From Sialis fuliginosa (taxonomy: Eukaryota > Arthropoda > Insecta > Megaloptera > Sialidae), in assembly GCA_961205875.1 (NCBI GenBank), contig OY540814.1:14738993-14802992 (forward strand): 64,000 bases of DNA. The letters are read 5' to 3'. A model generated the notes under the pieces. The model had not been told where the DNA came from. It searched no databases and saw nothing but the letters and a program-made list of their open reading frames with translations. Numbering within the stretch: position 1 is the first letter of the stretch; every line of letters begins with the position of its first letter. The translations under genes were made by a program, and so were the position numbers. This document shows positions 11,866 through 23,216 of the stretch, in pieces.

Positions 11866-11895
11866 TTGTTGTGGCTTCTGGGTATAAGTCACAAT
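11866..11895 (-). repeat. Short match to the hammerhead-like repeat tail
   Basis: On the minus strand this reads GACTTATACCCAGAAGCCAC, the same tail as GGCTTACACCCAGAAGCCA at 35491-35509. A plus-strand piece (CACCCAGAAGCCAAG) also occurs at 53686-53700. Only the tail is preserved here. Confidence 0.45.
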
Positions 11896-12434
11896 CAAGA
11901 CCTTCGGAAGGAAATAAGATAAGATAAATCAATGCAGAATCCTTTCAGATTTAACTAGAGATAATCGTGGAAGCCTTAGATCGGTAGTTGTTTATTATTT
12001 TAGTATTACCTTTAAAGAAGACATTTCTAATGCAGGTGGGATTGATTCTTACCTGAAATAAAAATAAGATATTGTTAGAAATTATATAGTATCTAAGATT
12101 TAAAATTAAAAATACAAAAATACATTCTGGTAATATACAGGTGTTTCGATAAAAAAAATTCAGATTTTTTCAAAATTACAAAATTTGACTTTCCTTCCCC
12201 CTAGAAAAATAATAATCAAATAAAAGTAATTTTGTATTTTTTGCTCTACAAGTATCAAAAAAATATTGTTCTCAACTTATTTTAATCTTTTGGGAATTTT
12301 CGAAAATACACAGTTTCACTGACAGTTATAAACTTAAAATGCTGCAGATAGCATTTGCTTTGAATAATTTTAGTGTATAAAAATAGTACTTATCTCAAAA
12401 TTTCACTTTACCAGTTTCTCTGATTAAATTTAAT
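11896..12434. other. Non-coding AT-rich DNA
   Basis: I see no gene or defined repeat in this interval. Confidence 0.5.
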
Positions 12435-13085
12435 AAAAACATTTGCCAAGTAAATGCTTTCTCGTGCTAAATTTACCAAAGGTAGTAAATTATTGAATGG
12501 TAAACCATTTAATTTTTATACAATTTTTACTAAAAAATATAAGTCGACATTTTTCTTAAGACGCACCTAATTATTTTTTTGTATATTTTTGATTTTTTGA
12601 CAATTTCAATCTAAATCTAAATTTATGCAAACGTCAAAAAGACATTTAAAACGTAAAAATTATATTTAATAAGTCAAAGTAAATATCAATTTAAAAAAAC
12701 AAAACATGGTATTTTAAAGCAAAATGCGATAAATATTTGTAAGGGAATATTTTACAACAAACGTTGTATACTTATATTATAGGAAATTGAATGCTCTACA
12801 AAAATTTTTTTTCACGTAATATGCGTCGTTTTTGAGATATCTTGATTTTGAAATAAGACCGTTCTCAAGCCAGATCGAACCATCCAACCAAGTTTCATTT
12901 TAATCGGTTCAGTGGTTCATGAGTTATGCGTATGACACGGATTCAGGGGACAGACAGACAGACATGGAACGAAAAGTATTTGTCTTGATCTGAAACGGAA
13001 AGATCAATTTAAAATTTTGAAATCGGAGAACAATTTTTTTGTCTCATTCTAAAACGATCAAAATGCTTCTCGTATCTTCGATATT
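12435..13085 (+). repeat. Family P repeat, nearly full-length copy
   Basis: This is the best view of family P without hAT ends. It starts near CATTTGCCAAGTAAATGC and runs through TAAGGGAATATTTTACAACA, ACCAAGTTTCATTTTAATCG, GTGGTTCATGAGTTATGCGT and GACAGACAGACAGACATGGA. It ends in a short inverted motif, CTTCTCGTATC…GATATTACGAGGAAGC (13063-13095). No reading frame is conserved. The 14-bp hAT ends that bound the 48627 copy are absent. Confidence 0.7.
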
Positions 13086-13423
13086 ACGAGGAAGCAAAAA
13101 TGAATCTCGAGAGGAAATACTATCTTTATTATTCGAACAGATCACACTATTCCGCCATATCAACTAAAAGTTCGAATCCGAGACTGTCGTCACACACTCG
13201 ATTATGTAGCACTTATGATGGATTATGTCCCAACATGCTATGCGATGTTAACACACTCCATACGCGATGTCGGTCTGCTCACATCGCAGACATTATTATG
13301 TTTGAAATATATAGTCTATGAAAGGATAAGCTAGGTATGAGTTAATCATTTGGTACATAGAAGATTAAACTCGTGTGAGAGGCATAGGCGTAACGAACGG
13401 TATTTTTGTTCTTAATTATTAAA
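13086..13423. other. Short GC-richer stretch, no gene called
   Basis: A 73-codon plus frame (13100-13321) reads through to TGA but has no domain. AGTTCGAATCCGAG at about 13168 resembles a tRNA B box, but no cloverleaf can be built around it. GCATAGGCGTAACG at 13383 resembles hAT-type ends, but I see no matching partner end. Confidence 0.4.
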
Positions 13424-13567
13424 ATGGTGTGTTTACACCAAAAAGACAAAACAGCAATTTGATGTTTTTTTCATAACATGGCAATACAGATTATATATTT
13501 TTAAATACAAATTATATTAAACACAACGTATTGGTGTTTTGTCTTTTTAATTATGTAAACAAACCAT
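13424..13567. mobile_element. Small MITE, copy A (about 144 bp)
   Basis: The terminal inverted repeats are imperfect: ATGGTGTGTTTACACC then AAAAAGACAAAACAGCAAT on the left, and on the right the complement of ATTGGTGTTTTGTCTTTTTA and TATGTAAACAAACCAT. Copy B at 19419-19558 shares the termini. A TA target duplication (Tc1/mariner type) is possible but not clear. Confidence 0.55.
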
Positions 13568-13704
13568 AAGAAATAAATATTTGAAAATTTTCATGGAGTT
13601 TCACCGAGACGAGATTTTCCTTGGTCCCTTTTTGGCCTTGCTAATGAAATGAGATTTATAAGTTTTGTCGATAGTATCATTAAATCAATAATTAAAGTAA
13701 AATA

Positions 13705-14180
13705 AGGTACGGGCACCAGTCTTGGACAATACCCCAGTGTTGGGCACTTTTTAAATTAAATGTACTAAAAAATATTTGATATTTGATTACTGCCGTTACT
13801 AAATTGTAATCTTTAGAGACTAAACTATAAAACAGCTTAATTTGATGACAATTGGCCAATGTAATCTATTTATTAATTATATTATCATAGCATCTGCTTC
13901 ACATTGTTTAAAATTTTACAATTCTTTATTTTATAATTTTTGTGTCGTAGTATTATTTTGTAATCATTAGCAAGTGTGTATTACTGGGTGCCAATTACTG
14001 GTTTTACTGGAGAAAAAACATTAAACAAAATAAAAGGCTATTATTTAAAAAAACAAACTATATTTACGGAGTTTGGTAGGTAATTAAATTGATTTAATAA
14101 ATAGGTACTTGTTTTATTAGTAACATAACATTACAAAACGGACCCCGTCAATCCCAAAAAAATACCTTGCCCTTAAAGCG
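13705..14180 (+). repeat. Dispersed repeat related to 44170-44620
   Basis: Shared blocks are GATATTTGATTA, TAGCAAGTGT, ATTACTGGTTTTACTGGAGA (TTACTGTAGA in the other copy), AAACTATATTTACGGA (TTTGCGGA) and CATCAATCCCAAAAAA/GTCAATCCCAAAAAA. The left flank GGTACGGGCACCAGTCTTGG also occurs inverted near 56330-56352. The length is about 470 bp. No coding capacity or terminal repeats were found. Confidence 0.6.
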
Positions 14181-14889
14181 TCCATGACTTACCTACTCGT
14201 ATATAAAATTCGCAGCCCTATTTTTCATGAGGGAAGTTAATAAAAAATAATTATTTTCAATGTGGAAATGTGGATATATTGCATTTGACAGCGATTTTTT
14301 ATTTATTTTTAAATTATAAGCCTTAGGCATTCCAATGATATGATACTTGTGTATAATGCATAAATTAATCACCCCCTCCCCCCACAAATCCCGAGTGTTT
14401 TCTGGTAACGCCCATGGCGAGAGGGTTTTTGTAATTTGTAAAATAAATAAATGCGTGTGATTCATTATGATTATGTTAATTTAAAACAAGTTTATCATTA
14501 AGGGATTTTTGTAGAGGGGATGATTTATAAAAGGATTAAAAAGGGTTGAATTTTTTTATATATTCATGAAATAAATTTTGAGGGTTTATTTGTTATCTAC
14601 AATAATTATAATAACAATAAAAAAGAACAAGTTTTCATTATTTTTTAACACTTTATGATAAGAGGTAAAACGTTATACTCTTTTTAGAATAATTAATTCC
14701 TTTACACGTTTCCCATTTTACGAGCTCCCGTTTTACGAGTGAATGTTGTATGTATGAACCAGTTAATTGTAATTGCGAGAAATATATTTTTAAAGAAAAG
14801 AAAATGTTTACAAATTTTCACCGGAATGTGTTAGTTACGATACGTTGGTCGAATCAATCATAGTTATTTTTATGGCCTATCCTAGGATA
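14181..14889. other. Non-coding AT-rich DNA
   Basis: A 90-codon minus frame (14193-14465) has no recognised domain. TTTTACGAGCTCCCGTTTTA at about 14714 contains a short direct repeat (TTTTACGAG twice). Otherwise I see nothing. Confidence 0.45.
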
Positions 14890-15310
14890 TACAGTCAGTT
14901 ACTTAATATTTAAAAGAAAACCGGAAAGTCAACACCTGACGTGGTTTACAGGCAGGATTAAGAAGTGCCTTGGAGTTGTCAGGGCGGGTAATGTTCACGA
15001 GATCCAACAAATGTATGTATATACTGTCCCCGGAGTCTTTAAATAACACAATCCTATATTTGCCATATTTGTACAACCAAGCTAATGTGTAGATCGTCAT
15101 ATTCGCATAGTTTGCTATGGATTGCCAAACATGGCCAATACGCAAAATCAATCCATCGTAAGTCGGTTTTTGAGCGCGCATCAAAGGGTTTCAATACGCA
15201 AACATAAAGTTGATACACCATGTTGGATGAGAAGTTTGAAGTATTCACAAACATAACAAATATATTTGTCACATCTACATGACTAATACGCATCATCATG
15301 TAAAGTGCCA
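14890..15310. other. Apparently unique, GC-richer non-coding stretch
   Basis: The base composition is more balanced than the flanks and I see no match to any repeat family in the window. Two overlapping minus frames (14903-15184, 15054-15299) show no domain. Conserved regulatory DNA is one possibility; only cross-species alignment would tell. Confidence 0.3.
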
Positions 15311-15460
15311 GCTATAGATTAAATACGATATTTGCTAAATGCTTTGATAAGTTCAGTAAAAACAAAAATAATTATTAGATTACAAAATAAATTTAAAATA
15401 ATGCAACGATAATGAGCAATAAAAGCATGTAACTACAAATTACTGCATTTACTACATTTG

Positions 15461-15545
15461 TATGCAAACGCATATAATTAGTTAAGTGGTATTTGATCAA
15501 GATTTTCAGTTTAAATGTAATTCGTATGCAAATGCAAACGCACTA
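15461..15545. promoter_or_regulatory. Octamer-like (POU) site cluster
   Basis: TATGCAAACGCATA (15461-15474) and GTATGCAAATGCAAACGCA (15525-15543) lie about 60 bp apart and share TGCAAACGCA. The second contains the perfect octamer ATGCAAAT (15526-15533), the consensus for POU-domain factors. Placement beside a non-repeat, GC-richer block is suggestive only. In AT-rich DNA such sites also arise by chance. Confidence 0.22.
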
Positions 15546-15886
15546 TACTAATTTATGTTTATGTTAATTTACATTACACATTATTTCATTCGCTGCAAGA
15601 TTTATTGTGGAAAGAAAAAAGGGTTGCAATTTTTACATTCGAAATTACTTTTATTTATGCAAATCACATAAAATACAAAGTTTAACTAGTTTAAATTATA
15701 TAGAGAAAGTACAAGACAAAATGACAAGATAATTTAATGTGTAAATCATTATTTTAATGTTCGTTTTGTGATTTATATTAAAATGTAGAAAATCAATACT
15801 AATATCGTGAATGTTTCCTGCCCTGATCGCCCCAAGATGCTTTCCAATACTCTTAGTGATCCATATTAAAGCTATTAATCCGTATT
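15546..15886. other. Non-coding AT-rich DNA
   Basis: I see no gene or repeat boundary. Confidence 0.5.
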
Positions 15887-16191
15887 TCCATACATATATT
15901 ATAAATGTGAAATATGTGTCTGTCTGTTTGTTACCTTTTTAAGACGAAACCGCCAAACTGTTCTTGATGAAAATTGGCACGGAGACAGTTTGCACCTTGA
16001 GGAAAGACAGGTTACTTTGCATCCCGAAAATGTATTTGATAAAAAATGGTTGTGTGAAATTTGTACGCGCGACTTGTTTTATTGACTATCATAACAGAAA
16101 TTTGTATTACGTTACCTAAATTCCACGCGAACCATATACATCTTATTACACATATGACGCGAACTAACAATAAGTCGCGGGTAACAGTTAG
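15887..16191 (+). mobile_element. Helitron-like non-autonomous element, decayed copy
   Basis: It shares its whole layout with 31464-31764: TCCATAC…ATTATAAAT at the start, GTCTGTCTGTTTGTTA, GTATCCCGAAAA-like blocks, TTTTATTGACTATCATAACA and a GTCGCGGGTAACAGTTAG end. A CGCG…CGCG hairpin (about 16157-16179) precedes the end, followed by about 11 nt, as in Helitrons. The canonical CTAG has decayed to TTAG. No Rep/helicase is coded. Confidence 0.6.
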
Positions 16192-16220
16192 TATAATATA
16201 AACAGGTATGCTGTCTATAC

Positions 16221-16753
16221 AATAGGCATGATGCCTAACTATTTTATGATGATCTTATGTGTCTCTTATTTCCAAAAAAATGCTTATTTCTGCAGAAAAA
16301 AAGGATTTTTAAAAAAAATTGACCCTTTTAAAACTAATTTTGAATTTGACGCCAAAACGCTCGCAGGTGTCATGGCGCATTTTTGATGTCACGCCTATGT
16401 AAACACTCCTTGTCAACTATAACAAATCCTTGTTCCATCGCTAATATTTCTCGGTTTTACTTTTGGTAACACAAAACTGAGCAAATTGATAATTTAAAAC
16501 CACAAAATAATTTATAAACAGTGCAGATATTAATGAAACAAAAATGACGTTTACGTAGCCGTGACGTCATTCACTCTGACTGGTGTTTTTCAAAGATGGC
16601 GGATTGTTGTATTTTACGTTTTTATTTTAACAAAAATCATATTAATCTCGCTTTTAATATAAAAATAAATACATTTTTTAGAATCTTTTTAACTTATTTC
16701 ATTATTTAAAAACATAATTTCAGTGATACTTTGTTACTGGCATCATGCCTATT
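16221..16753. mobile_element. MITE with 15-bp perfect inverted ends, about 533 bp
   Basis: AATAGGCATGATGCC (16221-16235) is exactly complementary to GGCATCATGCCTATT (16739-16753). The interior is non-coding and includes a GC-richer part (GTGACGTCATTCACTC, AAGATGGCGGATTG). I could not identify a target duplication, so the superfamily is open. It sits 29 bp after the Helitron-like copy. Confidence 0.65.
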
Positions 16754-17388
16754 AATTTTTTTGTTTTCATTTTTTTATACAGAATGTATAACCATTATTT
16801 CATTATTTTTAATATTTCTGTCTAATTAGTTAATTAAAAACATTAAAATAAGAAATAGGAGGTGGGGTGGGTGATTACTATAATTATCGTCTACAAACTG
16901 AAATTAAATAATGTTATAAACTATCTAATAAATCTACTACGCAATCAATAATAATTAAAAACTGTCGTTTGTTGTTCGTGGTGTAGCAGCACGTAGAGGA
17001 AGCTGCAACGCGATCTAAATATAGCGGAGATAAAGGATGTCTGTATCGCCGTAGGTTGTCACGCGGACTCATAATTTCCAGCCCAGGTGTAGAGTTTATA
17101 ATTACATAATGGCGTAAGCCGAGCGTCGTTAGTTACACGAGGATGTGAGTGGTCATTCCAACCGGCCCGCCATAATCGTAAAGCATTCTCTGCTGCAAAC
17201 TATCTTCTAGAACTTCAGCGATCTATTAAAAATTTATACGCTTGTAGATTACTGTAACAACGCGGTTTCTCTACTGTTTTCTGATTTGTTTGTTGCAATA
17301 AAATTGCTTTTTACAGAGGTGATATTTATTGTTTGTTTGTTTTTTGACGTGAATAATGTCTAATGCTTTATTTCAGATACTGGGTGGG
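16754..17388. other. Non-coding; GC-richer from about 16980
   Basis: From about 16980 to 17230 the composition becomes more balanced with several CpG (GTCACGCGGACTC, GCCGAGCGTCGTTAG, CCGGCCCGCC) and no repeat match. It lies directly upstream of the promoter candidate at 17389, so it could be proximal regulatory DNA. Confidence 0.35.
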
Positions 17389-17427
17389 TATTTAAGAAAC
17401 ATGATGTAACGCGCTGAGATCAGTTTG
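17389..17427 (+). promoter_or_regulatory. Candidate pol II core promoter (TATA + Inr)
   Basis: TATTTAAG (17389-17396) is followed by ATCAGTTT (17419-17426). This matches the arthropod initiator TCAGTT with A+1 at 17422, which puts the TATA-like box at -33, within the usual range. No DPE is evident. It lies at the end of a GC-richer, non-repeat stretch and precedes a good splice donor at 17561. TATTTAAG is a weak variant and Inr matches are common, so this is a hypothesis. Confidence 0.3.
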
Positions 17428-17560
17428 CGCGCTAGCAAAAATTTATGATCAGTGTATCTCGACACTCAGAGCAGCTACCACGCGGATTTTGGTCTCAAAT
17501 TATAGATCTCGATTAGATCTACGCCATACAAGTACAAATCAAAACATTTTACCAGTTTTA
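17422..17560 (+). other. Candidate noncoding first exon (5'UTR)
   Basis: If transcription starts at 17422, the RNA runs 139 nt to a strong donor, GTGAGT at 17561-17566. The stretch is clearly GC-richer than the intron-like DNA that follows. It holds only a 23-codon upstream frame (ATG at 17444, stop TAG before 17520), so any protein start would lie in a later exon that I cannot see. A second initiator-like ATCAGTG lies at 17448-17454. No transcript evidence is available. Confidence 0.22.
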
Positions 17561-17566
17561 GTGAGT

Positions 17567-19340
17567 GAAAAACTTCATACTATAAAAAAACAACAACAAA
17601 AATTAAATTTCGGATTTTCACGATTTTGTTTGTAAATATTAATTAATTGAATTTAATAACAGTTTAGTAGAATATATTCTCCACGCAATAGCGTTTTCAA
17701 TTATTTGAAAGTGTTTTAAATTGATAAAAAAATAATAAGTAAATTTCGTATTTCCACAATTTTGTTTGTAAATAATACTTCGTATTATTCATATAAATCA
17801 TAATAAATAACTATCTATATTATACAATGCTAGTAATTTGTAGTTTAATTTTACGTCATTTCCTTGACTGAGTATCCCGATACAGTCACACCCATTTTTT
17901 TTACTTTCTTATACGGACATATGTATATATATACCTACACTATTTATTTGAGTTACTAAGAGATTTGTTATTTTTTCAAACATTTCCGTAGTCCATGAAT
18001 ATTATTGAGATAACGACATCGTTCTCAAATTTAAATCTTTATTAATAGGTATATTTCTGAATTTGTATTTTAAAATATCAATATTTTGCATTATATTAAT
18101 TGTATTTAATATTTATTATTATTATTATTAATATTATTAATTTTGACGATGATTCTGTGAATCGAAAGCTTGCAATTACCTTTTCTTGAATATATTTTTG
18201 ACGTTTAGACAAACAAGTTTGTTTTTATATATACCTACATATAGTTTACGTATGCACTATTAAACAGATTTTTTTTCGAATTCAAGATTTCTATGAAAAT
18301 ATTCATCTATACACGTGTATGAGACGTGATCAATATGAGAGGGTTTCAATTTACAAAAAACATAGACAAGGCGAGTATTGCTTTACTCTCGTTTCATAAA
18401 AATTGTTATGTGACCTGTAATTTAAATATCTTGATAAAATTATTAAATATTTTTTTTAACAATGTAATTCATAAACGAATACAGTAAAAAGTTTTTGCGA
18501 ACTTTTAAATAAGCTCCATTCTTCGATTTCTAGTAAAATGATAAAAAAAGTTATAATAATTATCTTTTGATAAATTTTTTTAGAAACTTAATTCTCGGAA
18601 TATTTTATAAAAGTAGAAAATTTAAATTAGCAGATATTCTTGTGATCTGTAACTTTAAATATGAATAAAGTTTTTATAGGTATTGTGCGAATGACGGTAC
18701 GAGGAATATTTTATAATATAAATACATATTCCTTATAAATACGAATTTAAGTTTTTTTATATTATTATTGTTTTGTTCTTATATTTATTGAAAAAAAAGT
18801 TGGTATGCTGGGCGAGTGTGGAATTTTCTTTTCTTCTTAAAAATTAATATTTAAAATTATTTTAGGAGAGAGTGGGTGGCGGAGATTATAAGCAGCTTTA
18901 CCCTACCTTCAATTAAGTAACATTTGTTTTAAGTTGAAACAACTCCCCTGAAAATGTTTTCTATTAACAAATTGATTTAAACGAAAATACCTACTTGAGA
19001 AAATAAAACAACCAAGTACATAGATAGTAAATGCAAATGACTTTAATGGTAAACATTGAGTACTATATTACCGGCAGAACTTTCAATTACAGTTTGCTGT
19101 TAAGCCAGATAGAGTGCCGTTGCTTCGAATGCTATCATTTGTCATGGAAAGAATCGCTAATAGAACATGCACTGATGACTTAAAAGTTTTGATGCAGCAA
19201 CGGTGTTGTATAATAGGTATTAGTCACACCTGTTAAATGTCGTCAATGTTTTTATTATTAATACTTAATTTATATTATATTATATATAAATCTGAAGGCT
19301 ATCTATATTTAGGCAATATATTTTGATAGATTTTAAAATT
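17567..19340. other. Non-coding AT-rich DNA
   Basis: I see no gene. There is an (ATT)n tract at about 18112-18140. Otherwise the sequence is featureless and could be intron. Confidence 0.55.
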
Positions 19341-19344
19341 TCAG

Positions 19345-19418
19345 TTTGTTTTTTTAATCCGATATAACATAGAAATTACTGAAACGATTTTGATGAGATT
19401 TTCACTGATAGGAAGCTA
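19345..19418 (+). repeat. Fragment of a CTACTGAAxxxATTTTGATG-type repeat
   Basis: AAATTACTGAAACGATTTTG followed by ATGAGATTTTCACTGATAGG resembles 44090-44150 (ACTACTGAATCCATTTTGAT, ATTTTCATTGTTAGAA) and 35285-35345. It is a short decayed tract next to the MITE copy B. Confidence 0.4.
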
Positions 19419-19558
19419 ATACTGCGTCTGCACCAAAGAAAAAAATAGTAACACGGTATTTTTAAAACAATTGGTATTTAAAAATGTACAGCTTTTATTG
19501 CCATTTTGTTAAAAGAACATCGTGTTATTGTTTCGTCTTTTTGGTATAAACACGCTAT
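19419..19558. mobile_element. Small MITE, copy B (about 140 bp)
   Basis: The left end, TACTGCGTCTGCACCAAAG, then ATAGTAACACGGTA, is an imperfect inverted match to the right end CGTGTTATTGTTTCGTCTTT then TTGGTATAAACACGC. It is the same family as 13424-13567, sharing the GTGTTTAxACCAAAAAGAC block. No coding capacity is present. Confidence 0.55.
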
Positions 19559-21905
19559 AAGACCTTAGATCCGTTTTAGGTTATTTATGATATTTTCTAA
19601 TAATAACTATGAAGAAATATACTTTATTGAATTTAAAATAAGGTGATTGGCAGGGCACGTTTTTTTAGTCGTTAAATTAATTATTAATTTAAAAAAAATC
19701 TTAAATATCTTAGCGAAAGAGGGTCCTCTATTAATTAAAGGTCATGGGGGGGGTATAAACCCCTCTCACCTCTCCTCCTTATTTTTGGCAAATGAAATAA
19801 AATATGACCACTCAAATAATTCTTAACAGAGAAAAAATATAAATAAATATTTACTTTTATAATATGGGTCACTTCCACATCTCTATGTAAGTACAATGAA
19901 ATAGTAGGAACAAAACATTATTCATACCAAAAATAACAAATCGTACGATCAAATAGCTTGCTCTATAATAACAAATAAACCATTATTTTTTACTAGACGT
20001 TATTTTTAAAGAAAATGCGTCTATTACTGTAAGTGACTGTAATGTTTCGCATATGATCGAGTGTTTGCACATGACTGAAGTTATTGTATGTAGCAGGCTT
20101 CGGTAAGTATTATTGTCGATTGGGATTACTTCAAACGGTTTATAACTGCGTGAGATATAACCGTATAAAAATCACATTATATATCATATAAATAATAGTT
20201 TGTTTTTGTTTTATGGATTTTACAGATACTCCTCCTCCTCAAAAATGTCTTGTACTCTTAATCAGATCATTTTTTCTTACATAATTTTGGGCTCTGAAAA
20301 CGAATTTGACAGTAAAAATGCTCGCTGTTTTGTCAAAAACTTGCAAAAAATAGAAAATTTATATCAATTTATTAAAATAGATTTTTGCACGACTCTTATT
20401 GTTCTGGTTCTTCCTTAAAATTAAACAATGTTGTATTGTAATGAAATGCATAAACTAAATTTATGAAAACTGTTGGTATTTATAAATTAACATATATAAA
20501 TAAATAATTTAATATACCAACATATTTATATATTTTATGTCTAAAGAAACCATTCGGGTCCAGGGACATAAACATTTTAATAATAAGAAAATAAAAGAAC
20601 ACTTTATTTTACATGAAAGTAGAAGATTGTAATTTTATTTTTAGTCTGATAACTTGATGAATATTGATGAAAATAGCATATTTCACCCACACTGTACTTA
20701 AGTATATTTATAGCAATTTACATTTTATATTCTGTGTAAAATTAATATAATCTCCAAGGTAAACCCTCAGTATAAAATAGTAATCAGTAATTGTTTTAAT
20801 TTGAAAAATATGCATAAGTTTAGATCGCATTATAAAGTACTATGGGCTCCAGAAGTCGTCTATCACACAGATTCAAAAATATATAGGTTATCTTTTTCTA
20901 GGGCGGAACCTATATAATTACATCATTTTAAATAAAAATACAAATATACACCGATTTCATTAATTAATTTTATATCAAGTTGAACATATTTAAATATTAA
21001 AATTCGGAATATCAAATATTTATTACCACAATTTACTAATACAATTTTCAATAGATTGCATAATAATTTAATCTCACTACTACTATAAACGAAGAGTACT
21101 TCTTTATCTAGCAAATGAGTTTCAAAATATCTGTCTTTGTTTGGTACATGGAGAAAAGATTTAATTATTATAATAATCAAATGGGAGGAGTCTACTAAAT
21201 TTGTGATAAGTGAACTTGAATGAAAACTGATCGACCACTTCTGCATGCGACTCTACATATGTGTACTTATAAAATATTTATCTATATTATTTATTATTAT
21301 TAATACTCGTACAATTTGTCACATAGGTACAAAGTCAGAATCCATAGGGAAAAATGAGAATCCAATAATTTGTTATCATAATTAAAAAATAATAGAAATC
21401 TTACTTACGGGATACTTGTAGGAATTTTTGATTTGATACATGATAACTGCTAAAGAATATTATAAAGATGTAATGGCCACTGTTATGCACACACAAAGCT
21501 CATTTCGAGATATCAATATTTTTGATATACCATTAGCTTAGCTTTTGCTCTCGAAAACACCGGACATTATAAATGAAAAAATATATCAACCTCTTATGTT
21601 CCATTGGATCTAATAAGTTTGATAAGCGTACAATTAAATGTAACACAAAATTAAACTATAACAAATTTTAATAACACAATGAAAATGTAAATACAAGTAC
21701 ATACATAATTTATAACATCGTAGTTCGGACACGGAACAGTTAATGAATGATAAGTTATGCAAGTATGGACGGGCGAATCAGATCAAGCTTTGATTGTTTC
21801 AAACGAATAAACTTGTTTGGACATGATTATTGTTAGAGATGATTTTTAATGAAGAGGGGATGTTATCAATTTAATTAACTATATATGAATTTATTTCCGT
21901 ATATT
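19559..21905. other. Non-coding AT-rich DNA
   Basis: Frames of 72 and 107 codons (20200-20418 plus, 20923-21246 minus) have AT-biased codons and no domain. I treat them as chance. I see no repeat ends or RNA genes. Confidence 0.5.
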
Positions 21906-22120
21906 TTTTTGAATTTTTGTCTGTCTATTAGTTCCGATTTGACACGAAAACTACTGATAAAAATCATATTCTATAAAAATACATACTATACAGGCGTGAG
22001 GGAGATACAGTCCCCCAATGATTTTGCCAAAAATTAGTTTATATTTAATATCTGGAGAACCCATTGTGATATAGTAATTAAATTTGATACCCGATTTAGT
22101 ATTAACAGGTGTTATTGATT
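21906..22120 (+). repeat. Dispersed repeat related to 4765-4880
   Basis: It opens with TTTTTGTCTGTCTATTAGTT and ACGAAAACTACTGATAAAAA, and later has ATATCTGGAGAACCCATTGT, which matches the minus strand at about 4780-4800. It is a decayed non-autonomous element with unresolved ends. Confidence 0.4.
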
Positions 22121-22519
22121 TCCAATATCAACCAATAATTATTTAGACCAGGGATGTATGAGGCCAGTGAGCCCTTTGATGTTTATCTAGTATTTTTTAT
22201 TTTTTTTCTATGTTTGACACTTTTATAAGGTTATATGCCACAAAATACACATAAATATACATTGTCAATTCGACATAAGATCAACTGTTTTCGAGAATTA
22301 CGATAGTAAAGATAATACTGGTAAATTTGACTAAATACTGATCCTTAAAATTACACAAAATAAATGTATATTGTTGTTCTAGGATTAAAAATAAGAAAAA
22401 ATTTATGTAAATATTCCTTTTAATAATAGTCCTCATAGACCTATAGCCAGATATATTACTGTAATACGTACTAACGTATAACTGTAACCGTTTAATTCAC
22501 ACGGGAATTAATCAATTTC

Positions 22520-22550
22520 GAAATAAACGCGGACGAAGTCGCGGTGGAAT
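22520..22550 (+). repeat. Helitron-like 3'-end remnant
   Basis: AACGCGGACGAAGTCGCGGT forms a CGCG…CGCG hairpin like those just before the 3' ends at 16191 and 31764. The terminal CTAG is not preserved. Confidence 0.4.
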
Positions 22551-23129
22551 TTCTGTTGGTACTATAAAAAAGTGTTTTAAAATGTTGTATAAATAAAATT
22601 CATTTATAACTATTGCGTTCTTCTTTTCATACTATCAGTAGAAAGAAACATTAATGTCAGATTAAATGGACAATTAAATAATACCTATAGTTAAATACCG
22701 TGTAATATTTTAGCAGTGATTTAATTTCATACCATTTAGAGTCTGTGAGACATTGATGTTTTTAATCTAAAGCAGATGTAATTACTCTGACGTTAACTGC
22801 TTTATAAAAAATCTACAAAGTTTCAAAGCATCACTTAAATCGGATTTTATCTCTTTAGAAATAAGACGTTTATATGTATTTTTAAACAATTTTATTTATA
22901 TTCAAAGAACTTATTGGTTTTGTGTTGTAACTACTAACAGTTTAAGAAATGGTTTGTTTTTAAAATTTAATTACTGGGTAATTTTATTAGAATGTACTTA
23001 TTATATCATAATAATATAATATAATATTAAATTATAAAAAATCGCCCTAAAAACAGCATAATTATCTCTTTTTTGTTTTAAATCACTTTCTTATATATAT
23101 ACTTTAAGAATCCAATGAGTCTCCCGAGT
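22551..23129. other. Non-coding AT-rich DNA
   Basis: I see nothing recognisable. Confidence 0.5.
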
Positions 23130-23216
23130 TTTAGTAGAAAACTAGGAACCCTTATAGTTTCGCTCTGTCCGCCCGTCCATCCGTCCGTCCGTCTATATAA
23201 ATTTTATACCGATTTA
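23130..23216 (+). repeat. GGAACCC/GTCCGTCCGTC repeat fragment
   Basis: GTAGAAAACTAGGAACCC, CGTCCGTCCGTCTATATA and AATTTTATACCGATTTA match, in opposite orientation, the right end of the 6065-6471 element. Only one end is present. Confidence 0.6.

Noticed and set aside
13160..13175. tRNA B-box-like AGTTCGAATCC
   Set aside because: No acceptor or anticodon arms can be formed around it, and no A box at the right distance.
20923..21246. 107-codon minus frame
   Set aside because: Isoleucine/leucine/tyrosine-rich product typical of AT-rich non-coding DNA; no domain.
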